Positions 1 through 4,924 of a stretch of 5,963 bases of DNA are shown here, piece by piece. Origin of the DNA: Candidatus Krumholzibacteriia bacterium (GTDB lineage Bacteria; Krumholzibacteriota; Krumholzibacteriia; LZORAL124-64-63). The translations under genes were made by a program, and so were the position numbers. Numbering within the stretch: the stretch's first letter is position 1; each line of letters opens with the position of its first letter. The notes beneath the pieces are model-generated. The model had not been told where the DNA came from, made no database searches, and saw nothing but the letters and a program-made list of their open reading frames with translations. The stretch lies in NCBI GenBank assembly GCA_014859985.1, contig JACZKN010000167.1, positions 1 through 5,963 on the forward strand. Reading direction: 5' to 3'.

Positions 1-229
1 GGTCGATGTCCACGCCCGTCAGGCGCGCCGCGCAGGACGCCAGGGCCAGGGTCTGGGCGCCGTTGCCGCAGCCCACGTCCACCAGGTGCCCGCAAGGCAC
101 CGGCAGCAGCGGCGCCACGAGCCGCCGACGGCGGTCCAGCACGAACTGCCCGGCGCACGCGGGCAGGCCGCCGGCCAGGTGGGCCGGACCCGGCAAGGCG
201 CCGGTGTCGGGGTTTGCGGCGGGATCCAT
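1..229 (-). CDS. Class I SAM-dependent methyltransferase, N-terminal part (runs off left edge)
   Basis: Reading the minus strand from ATG at 229 gives 76 complete codons before the window ends. Residues 48-64 read HLVDVGCGNGAQTLALA, which is the glycine-rich motif I (post-I strand plus GxGxG-like loop) that binds S-adenosylmethionine in Rossmann-fold methyltransferases. About ten residues later comes TGVDID (71-76), the motif II strand whose acidic residue normally contacts the ribose of SAM. The substrate-binding half lies outside the window, so small-molecule, lipid and protein targets are all open. The sequence before motif I is Pro/Ala/Gly-rich with a basic RRRR patch at 33-36. An in-frame ATG at 250 would add seven residues (MGANIAD). 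I prefer 229 because codons 230-250 lack the strong G/C third-position bias of the rest, but the Shine-Dalgarno candidate GGGAG is about 14 nt away, so the start is uncertain. The family is secure; the function is not. Confidence 0.85.
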   Translation of the reverse strand, partial: MDPAANPDTGALPGPAHLAGGLPACAGQFVLDRRRRLVAPLLPVPCGHLVDVGCGNGAQTLALASCAARLTGVDID

Positions 230-248
230 GTCTGCTATGTTCGCTCCC

Positions 249-743
249 ATGACCGACGACCACAAGAAGAACGACGGGAACGGGCCCGGCCGCGACGACC
301 TTCCGCCGGAGGACGAGATCCGCCGTGGGCGGCCCTTCGACCTGACCGAGGCGATCGGCCGTGCGGGCGCGGGGGCCCTGAAGGGGGCCTCGCCGGTGGC
401 CCGCTCCCGCCAGTTGGTGCTGGGGATCCGCCGCCTGCTGGAGGACCGCCTGCCCGATCCCGAGGGCTCCCTGACCCGCACGATCCTGGCCCGGCTCGAG
501 GCCGACCCGCCGCTGCTCGCCGGCCACGCCGACGATCCGCCCGGAGCCGTGGCCGCCTTCGTCGACCGCATCCTCGGCACCCCGGGCGCCCTGGCGGACC
601 TGGTCCGGGACGCCGACGCCCGCTGGGGACGGGACTACGCCGAACGCCCGCACTTCGAGCGTGGCGGCCCGCCCCACCCGGACGATCCCTACACCGAGGC
701 GGGCGTGCGCGCCCTGCTCGAGAGCCTGCGCCGCGGCATCTAG
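249..743 (+). CDS. Uncharacterised soluble, charged protein (164 aa)
   Basis: I do not recognise this family. The frame is strongly coding: nearly every third codon position is G or C from about position 250 to the TAG at 741-743. The protein starts MTDDHKKNDGNG and has a hydrophilic, Asp/Glu/Lys-rich first 25 residues. It continues with amphipathic, helix-prone segments such as ARSRQLVLGIRRLLEDRLP and AVAAFVDRILG, and ends in LRALLESLRRGI-like helical sequence (VRALLESLRRGI). No signal peptide, transmembrane segment, cysteine motif or nucleotide-binding loop is visible, so it is probably a cytoplasmic, mostly helical protein. ATGs at 228 and 237 are in frame. The three codons ending in T between 228 and 246 look non-coding, so 249 is preferred, although no start has a convincing ribosome binding site. 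It is the only plus-strand gene, divergent from the methyltransferase and convergent with the phosphatase, so it must have its own promoter, perhaps inside the methyltransferase coding region. Confidence 0.75.
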   Translation: MTDDHKKNDGNGPGRDDLPPEDEIRRGRPFDLTEAIGRAGAGALKGASPVARSRQLVLGIRRLLEDRLPDPEGSLTRTILARLEADPPLLAGHADDPPGAVAAFVDRILGTPGALADLVRDADARWGRDYAERPHFERGGPPHPDDPYTEAGVRALLESLRRGI

Positions 744-1432
744 CCCGCGCCCCGGAACCCGAAGAGATCCACCAGGTCGGTGATGGCGTCGATCACGTGG
801 TCCGGCCCCGCCGCCCGCACCTGCTCCGGCGCTCCCAGCCCGTAGGTGCAGCCCACGGCCACGGCCCCCAGCCCGCGGGCGGCCAGGATGTCGTTGGGGC
901 TGTCGCCCACGACGACGACCCGGTCCGGCCGCACCTCGAGCCCCGCCAGGCAGGCCGCCAGGTGGGCCGGGTCCGGTTTGCGGGCCGGAACCTGGTCGCC
1001 CCCCACGATCCGCCGGAACACATCCTCCAGACCCAGGCCGCCGAGGATCGCGTCGGTGAAGGCGCGCGGCTTGTTGGTGGCCAGGTGCAGGGGCAGGTCG
1101 GCGAAGCGGGCCAGCACGCCGCGCACTCCCGGATAGAGGCGCGTGTGATCCAGCAGATGCTCCCCGTAGTGGCGCGCGAAGACCACCTGCGCCTCGTCCA
1201 GGCGCCCGGCGTCGACGGGTAGTCCCGTGCGGCCGGAGGCCGCGTCGTGACCCAGGGTCCGCTCCAGCAGCCGCCGCACGCCGTCGCCCACGTACCCGGT
1301 CAGCACCGGCACGGGCAGCTCCGGCAGGCCGAAGCGCGAGCGCACCGCGTTGGCCGCCAGGGCGACGTCCAGCCCCGAATCGACCAGGGTCCCGTCCAGG
1401 TCGAAGATGAACGCCGCCGGCGGCCCGGTCAT
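740..1432 (-). CDS. gph: HAD-superfamily phosphatase, phosphoglycolate phosphatase type
   Basis: This 230-aa protein carries all four haloacid dehalogenase motifs. Motif I is FDLDGTLVDS at residues 10-19, with nucleophile Asp11 and acid/base Asp13. Motif II is LATNKP with Thr119. Motif III is the lysine in ARKPDP (Lys152). Motif IV is VVVGDSPNDILAA with Asp177 and Asp181 for Mg2+. The cap inserted after motif I contains TGYVGDGVRRLLERTLG (45-61), a signature of the Gph subgroup, and the length fits that subgroup. The expected reaction is hydrolysis of 2-phosphoglycolate, made during DNA repair or oxygenase side reactions, to glycolate in the cytoplasm. Other subgroup members act on pyrophosphate or sugar phosphates (PpaX, MupP), so the exact substrate is inferred. 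The start at 1432 overlaps the stop of a 38-aa ORF in an ATGA arrangement and has no Shine-Dalgarno of its own. Third-position G/C bias in this frame ends at this ATG. The stop shares CTAG with the convergent plus-strand gene. Confidence 0.93.
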   Translation of the reverse strand: MTGPPAAFIFDLDGTLVDSGLDVALAANAVRSRFGLPELPVPVLTGYVGDGVRRLLERTLGHDAASGRTGLPVDAGRLDEAQVVFARHYGEHLLDHTRLYPGVRGVLARFADLPLHLATNKPRAFTDAILGGLGLEDVFRRIVGGDQVPARKPDPAHLAACLAGLEVRPDRVVVVGDSPNDILAARGLGAVAVGCTYGLGAPEQVRAAGPDHVIDAITDLVDLFGFRGAG

Positions 1433-1545
1433 GACAGGAGCACCGTCGTCGCCTCGGCCTCGCGGACCGGGGCGACGCCGGTTTCCCGGGCCCGGGTCGC
1501 GGTGCCGCCGGCGGCCGGGACGAGGATCAGCATCAGGTTGCGCAT
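1429..1545 (-). CDS. Small ORF (38 aa), translationally coupled to the phosphatase
   Basis: The ATG at 1545 opens 38 codons, beginning MRNLMLILVPAAGG and ending ATTVLLS, with TGA at 1431-1429 overlapping the phosphatase ATG (ATGA). It has the clearest Shine-Dalgarno in the window, GAGGT at 1554-1558 with an 8-nt spacer, whereas the phosphatase start has none. By hand count about 35 of 37 sense codons after the ATG end in G or C, which matches the real genes here. The phosphatase frame loses that bias upstream of 1432. The peptide has a short hydrophobic N-terminus (LMLILVPAA) followed by a hydrophilic, Arg/Glu/Thr-rich half. It is too short for a confident membrane segment and resembles no family I know. 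The likely role is to bring ribosomes to the phosphatase by termination-reinitiation. A functional microprotein or the remnant of a longer gene are alternatives. No recurring codon suggests an attenuator leader. Confidence 0.55.
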   Translation of the reverse strand: MRNLMLILVPAAGGTATRARETGVAPVREAEATTVLLS

Positions 1546-1553
1546 CGCAGTTG

Positions 1554-1558
1554 ACCTC
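1554..1558 (-). promoter_or_regulatory. Ribosome binding site of the 38-aa ORF
   Basis: The minus strand reads GAGGT followed by eight bases and then ATG at 1545. This is a good match to the anti-Shine-Dalgarno sequence at normal spacing. It is the only clear ribosome binding site serving the small ORF and phosphatase pair, and it decides the small-ORF start. Confidence 0.6.
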
Positions 1559-1597
1559 GGCGGGGTGGTCGGGTCCGGTCGGCCTCCGCAGGCTAGC

Positions 1598-1615
1598 ACG
1601 GGACCGTGGTCCCGT
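1598..1615 (-). terminator. Distal hairpin of a tandem pair after the protease gene
   Basis: ACGGGACC at 1598-1605 and GGTCCCGT at 1608-1615 are perfect inverted complements. In RNA this would fold as a 7-bp stem with a CGUG tetraloop. It lies about 57 nt past the protease stop. There is no U-tract on the minus strand after it, so it is not a canonical intrinsic terminator. It could help termination, protect the 3' end, or belong to the leader of the downstream small ORF. Confidence 0.4.
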
Positions 1616-1624
1616 CGATACGAT

Positions 1625-1653
1625 GGAGCCGGCGCCCCGGGGCCGCCGGCTCC
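1625..1653 (-). terminator. GC-rich hairpin just downstream of the protease stop
   Basis: GGAGCCGGCG at 1625-1634 pairs perfectly with CGCCGGCTCC at 1644-1653, giving a 10-bp, almost all-GC stem around a 9-nt loop (CCCCGGGGC, itself partly self-complementary). It starts 19 nt after the protease stop codon at 1673-1675, exactly where a transcription terminator or 3' stabiliser would be expected. No run of T follows on the minus strand, so a factor-dependent or U-tract-less terminator is inferred. Transcription of the downstream pair may therefore be partly independent. Confidence 0.5.
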
Positions 1654-1672
1654 GTCGGCAGGACCGCGGGCC

Positions 1673-4600
1673 TCAGCGCACGAGGCTCAGCTTGACCGTA
1701 CCTTCGCCGCCGTTCCAGCGGACGCGCGCGAAGTAGACCCCCGAGGGGGCCGCCCGGCCGGCGTCGTCGGTGCCCCGCCAGGTCAGGGCATGGCGTCCCC
1801 GGTCGTAGGGGCCGTCCGCCACCAGCGCCACGCGCCGTCCGGCCGCGTCGAAGACCGTCACCGTGACGTGCGCCCCCCGGGGCAGTTCGAAGCCGATCTC
1901 CGTGGCCGGGTTGAACGGATTCGGCCGCGCTCCGGTGACCCGGAACGCCGTCGGCGGTTCGCCGTCCGCCACCCCGCTCATGACGGGCTCGACCAGGGTG
2001 AGCACCTGGTTGACCTGCAGGCCGAGGGTGTCGGTCACCTGCCCGCCGGGCCAGAAGACGCGCAGGGTGTCGACGACGGCCAAGGCCGCCAGCCCGAACT
2101 CCACCCGCGGCGAGTTCTCGGCGCAGAAACCCGCCTCGTCGCCCACCTCCCGCCACTGGGACTGGCCGGCGGCGACGAGTTGCACGCGAGCCCCGATGGC
2201 CGAGGCGTTGCCGTAGCGGCCGTGCAGGTCGACGTGCAGCCAGGCGTTGCCGTTGGCGATGTCGTTGCGGAAAAGCTTGTTGGGCGAGCCCCAGTTCACC
2301 ACGTAGAGGTCCAGGTCCCCGTCCAGGTCGACGTCGGCGAAGGCGCAGCCCTGGCCCGCACCGGTGTCCCCCAGGGGGCCGTTGGTGTCGTCGCTGAACA
2401 CCCAACCGCCGTCGTTGCGCAGCAGGTGGTTGGCCCCTCCGGCGTCGCAGACGTAGAGGTCCAGGTCGCCGTCGTTGTCGTAGTCCCCCCAGGCTGCGCC
2501 CGTGTTCAGGCCCATCAGCATGACCGGCGGCGTCGAGACGTCGGTGAACATCCCGCCGCCGTCGTTGCGGAAGAGCCGGTTGGGCTGGTTGTACGTGTTG
2601 CAGAGATAGAGATCGAGGTCGCCGTCGTTGTCGGCGTCGCCCCAGCAGGCGCCGGTGCCGGCACCGGGGTCCGCCAGCGGACCGGGCGTGACCACCGCGA
2701 AGATGAAGTTCCCGTCGTTGCGGTACAGGTCGTTGGGCAGGCCGTGCCGCACGAGGTAGCAGTCGGGGTCGCCGTCGTTGTCGTAGTCCCCCCAAGCGGC
2801 GTCCCAGGCGTCGGCGGTGTCGTCCAGCGGCGGCACGCTCAGGTCCGCGAAGGCGCCACTGCCGAGGTTGCGGATCAGGCGGTTGTTGGCCCCGTTGATG
2901 GTCGTCACGTACAGGTCCAGGCGCCCGTCGCCGTCGACATCCACCCATTGGACGCCCATGCCGTCGGCCGGATCGTTGGCTGGGCCGGCGGGCACGTCCA
3001 TGAAAAATGCCCCCAGGTTCTGGAAGAGCCGGTTAGGTGCGGCCCAGTTGGCGACGTACAGGTCGGGCCGGCCGTCGTTGTCGAAGTCGCCCCACATGGC
3101 TTCCGCAGCCCAGGCCTGGTTGCCCTCTACCGGTCCGGTGATGTCGGTGAAGCCCGACGCCAGGTCGTTGCGCAGCAGACGGCACCAGCTCTGGGCGTTG
3201 GTGATGTACAGGTCCGGATCGCCGTCCCCGTCCTGGTCGGCCCAGGTCACAGCGCGGCCGTAGCCCGGGCCCCCTTCCGGACCGGAGGTGACGTCGGTCC
3301 ACTGGGGCGGTACCACCGGCGTCAGCGCCGCGATGGCGGCCACCAGGTTCGGGCGCGGCCCGATGGCGCCCGCCGGCGGAGTCACCTGGGGCGTGCCCGT
3401 AGCGACCAGCGTGGCGCGCACCACCGCCGGCACAGGCGGCGTAGCCGCGACATTCGCCTTGTACCAGCCGATCAGGCTGGTGACCGCGCCGGCGACCACC
3501 GCCGAAGCGCTGGAGGTGCCGTTGAAGCCGCCGGCGTAATGGAGGTTCTTGCCCTCGGCGCTGTACAGGTCGCCATAGCCCGTGGTCACCACGTCGGCGC
3601 CCCAGCCCTGCACATCGAAGCGCGAGCCGTAGCTGGAGAAGGACAGGCGCGTGCGGTCCCAACTGGTCACCGCGCCGCCGGCGCCCACGACGATGGCACC
3701 GGAGTCGCCCCACCAGGTCAGGGTGTCGGTGTCGAAGTTGCCGTTGCCGCCGGCCTCGACCACATTCACGCCCGCGCCGACGGCGTTCTGGATGGCCGCG
3801 TAGACCGCGGTCAGCCCCTGGCTGGTGGTAGGCGACCGCACCGGATACCACTCCACGGGCACGTAGCTGGCCGTAGTCCCGGAACCCGCCCACCACCACT
3901 GCTGTTCCAGCAGGATGACGTCGCCGGCCTGCATTTGGGCCAGGGCCAGGGCGATGGCACCGGTCAGGTTGTAGGTCTGCGGGTTGCCGTAGTAGCAGCC
4001 GCAGGTCAGCAGATTCGCGCCCTTGCAGATGCCGGTGGTGCCCCAGCCGTTGTCGTCGGCCACGAGCACGCCGATGGACGCGGTGCCGTGGTCGTCACCC
4101 GTGACGCCGGGCGGATTGCCGTGGTTGGTGGCCAGTTGCGACCCGGGCGCCCGGCCCAGGTCCTGGTGCGCGTAGTTCCACTCGTACTCGATGTCGCAGA
4201 CCGTCACCCCGTTGCCGTCGCCGCCGGGCAGCGTCCAGGCGTAGGTCGCGCCGACGCCCGCCGGCACCGTCGCGGCCGTGGCCAGGTATCCCTGCTGGGG
4301 CGACAGGTCCCCCGGCACCGGCGGCTCCGGCGGAATCGCCGCCGGGTAGGCCCGGTGCACCCCGGGCAGGAGATCCAGTTCGGCAGCGACGGTCCCGCCG
4401 TCCGTCCCTCCGAACAGGATCAGCTGGTAGATGTTGTTCAGGTTGTAGACGGGCTCGCCCCAGGCAGCCGTGGCCTCGACCGACCACAGGTCGACCAGGT
4501 CCTCGGGCACGCCTGCGCACACCCGCCCCCATTCGCCGCCGCCGGCGGCGGCGACCACCGCAGCGACGCCGTCGACGGCGTTCAGGCCGGAGAGATCCAC

Positions 4601-4750
4601 CAGCTCGCCCAGTTCCAAGCGGACGGCCGATTCCTGGATGAACATCACTTCCACGACCGCGGGATCGTAAGGGTACTCGTAGGGTTGGGCCTGGGCCGCA
4701 CAGGCGGCAAGCAGGACCGCCGCGACGCAGGCAAGGCTGGCGATGCGCAT
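1673..4750 (-). CDS. Exported S8 subtilisin-like protease with seven FG-GAP/VCBS repeats, an ASPIC/UnbV domain and a FlgD-like sorting tail (1025 aa)
   Basis: This is a secreted, multidomain serine protease. Residues 1-21 are a signal peptide (MRIASLACVAAVLLAAC...AQA). A signal peptidase I cut after AQA is likely, but LAAC at 14-17 also fits a lipobox. A prodomain of about 30-165 ends in a Pro-rich linker (PPEPPVPGD). The S8 domain spans about 175-475: Asp186 in VCDIEYEW, His221 in DDHGTASIG, oxyanion Asn336 in AGGNGN, and Ser413 in NGTSSASAVVAGA. The usual Pro after the Ser motif (GTSxAxP) is Ala. Seven repeats of about 50 aa follow (485-835), each with a DxDxDGxxD calcium loop. Residues 836-920 match ASPIC/UnbV (GNASAIGARV, VEFGL, VFWPGGQ). 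Residues 940-1025 are FlgD-like, with NPFNPATEIGFELP and SGVYFARV, typical of type IX-secretion-style tails. The start at 4750 is chosen from the signal peptide and a GGGGA ribosome binding site; an upstream in-frame ATG at 4900 is rejected. It is probably transcribed alone from the AT-rich region upstream. The substrate is unknown. Confidence 0.93.
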   Translation of the reverse strand: MRIASLACVAAVLLAACAAQAQPYEYPYDPAVVEVMFIQESAVRLELGELVDLSGLNAVDGVAAVVAAAGGGEWGRVCAGVPEDLVDLWSVEATAAWGEPVYNLNNIYQLILFGGTDGGTVAAELDLLPGVHRAYPAAIPPEPPVPGDLSPQQGYLATAATVPAGVGATYAWTLPGGDGNGVTVCDIEYEWNYAHQDLGRAPGSQLATNHGNPPGVTGDDHGTASIGVLVADDNGWGTTGICKGANLLTCGCYYGNPQTYNLTGAIALALAQMQAGDVILLEQQWWWAGSGTTASYVPVEWYPVRSPTTSQGLTAVYAAIQNAVGAGVNVVEAGGNGNFDTDTLTWWGDSGAIVVGAGGAVTSWDRTRLSFSSYGSRFDVQGWGADVVTTGYGDLYSAEGKNLHYAGGFNGTSSASAVVAGAVTSLIGWYKANVAATPPVPAVVRATLVATGTPQVTPPAGAIGPRPNLVAAIAALTPVVPPQWTDVTSGPEGGPGYGRAVTWADQDGDGDPDLYITNAQSWCRLLRNDLASGFTDITGPVEGNQAWAAEAMWGDFDNDGRPDLYVANWAAPNRLFQNLGAFFMDVPAGPANDPADGMGVQWVDVDGDGRLDLYVTTINGANNRLIRNLGSGAFADLSVPPLDDTADAWDAAWGDYDNDGDPDCYLVRHGLPNDLYRNDGNFIFAVVTPGPLADPGAGTGACWGDADNDGDLDLYLCNTYNQPNRLFRNDGGGMFTDVSTPPVMLMGLNTGAAWGDYDNDGDLDLYVCDAGGANHLLRNDGGWVFSDDTNGPLGDTGAGQGCAFADVDLDGDLDLYVVNWGSPNKLFRNDIANGNAWLHVDLHGRYGNASAIGARVQLVAAGQSQWREVGDEAGFCAENSPRVEFGLAALAVVDTLRVFWPGGQVTDTLGLQVNQVLTLVEPVMSGVADGEPPTAFRVTGARPNPFNPATEIGFELPRGAHVTVTVFDAAGRRVALVADGPYDRGRHALTWRGTDDAGRAAPSGVYFARVRWNGGEGTVKLSLVR
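2246..3298 (-). repeat. Seven tandem FG-GAP/VCBS repeats (about 150 bp period) inside the protease gene
   Basis: Repeat units begin at protein residues 485, 535, 584, 635, 685, 736 and 786, giving a period of 49-51 aa. The consensus is roughly WGDYDNDGDLDLYV, then N..PNRLFRNDG..F.DVT. Each copy has an Asp-rich loop like those that bind calcium in integrin alpha and CRTAC1-type beta-propellers: DQDGDGDPD, DFDNDGRPD, DVDGDGRLD, DYDNDGDPD, DADNDGDLD, DYDNDGDLD and DVDLDGDLD. Seven blades would suit a closed beta-propeller. At the DNA level copies 4 and 6 share a perfect 27-bp word (2768-2794 and 2465-2491), and copies 2 and 5 have close variants. This shows either recent duplication or strong codon preference. 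Confidence 0.9.
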
Positions 4751-4753
4751 GGT

Positions 4754-4760
4754 CTTCCCC
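4754..4760 (-). promoter_or_regulatory. Ribosome binding site of the protease gene
   Basis: The minus strand reads GGGGAAG, then ACC, then ATG. The GGGGA core is five bases from the start codon. The match to the anti-Shine-Dalgarno is moderate rather than perfect, but with the signal peptide that begins here it fixes the start at 4750 rather than at upstream in-frame ATGs (4786, 4900). Confidence 0.55.
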
Positions 4761-4804
4761 GTTTCCGGCCGACAGCCGGCCCCCATCCCCCACAGGAGCA
4801 CCCC

Positions 4805-4924
4805 ACGCCGGCCCGGAGAAAACCATACATCATGTTCAATTTCAGTTGTTATACAGATAACACGAGGGCCCCCGGGACAATTCAACTTGCTTTCCTGCAA
4901 GGATTTGAGAATACGGTGCAGCGA
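4805..4924 (-). promoter_or_regulatory. AT-rich intergenic region, probable promoter and operator of the protease gene
   Basis: Between the stop of the membrane protein (4925) and the protease start there are 174 bases without a gene. From about 4815 to 4920 the sequence is much richer in A/T than anything else in the window. On the minus strand TATAAC at 4853-4848 is a plausible -10 box, but no good -35 lies 16-18 bases upstream (TTGTCC is 21 away), so the sigma class is not identified. TATAAC lies within a 16-bp inverted repeat, TGTTAT-n4-ATAACA (4847-4862), which looks like a regulator site. Transcription from here would give a 5' leader of about 90 nt. Confidence 0.45.

Noticed and set aside
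86..1222. Long plus-strand open frame of 378 codons across the unknown gene and the phosphatase
   Set aside because: It spans two confident genes in other frames, has an Arg/Pro/Gly-rich composition typical of out-of-frame GC-rich DNA, and has no recognisable domain.
1593..2948. Minus-strand open frame of 451 codons inside the protease gene
   Set aside because: It is out of frame with the FG-GAP and UnbV domains, which are unmistakable in the protease frame. Its RRRR/RQRR-rich repetitiveness is an echo of those repeats.
1434..4802. Shared 11-mer ACAGGAGCACC at 1434-1444 and 4792-4802, upstream of the phosphatase and protease starts
   Set aside because: In a 6-kb GC-rich sequence a few 11-mer matches are expected by chance, and the two sites have different relations to their start codons.
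4751..4900. Extending the protease start to the in-frame ATG at 4900
   Set aside because: This would place 50 hydrophilic residues before a clear signal peptide and would translate the AT-rich region, where codon bias disappears.
4886..4901. CTTGC-n6-GCAAG inverted repeat as a terminator for the membrane protein gene
   Set aside because: The stem is only 5 bp with a 6-nt loop and is followed by TTGAATTG rather than a T-run, so it is too weak to call.
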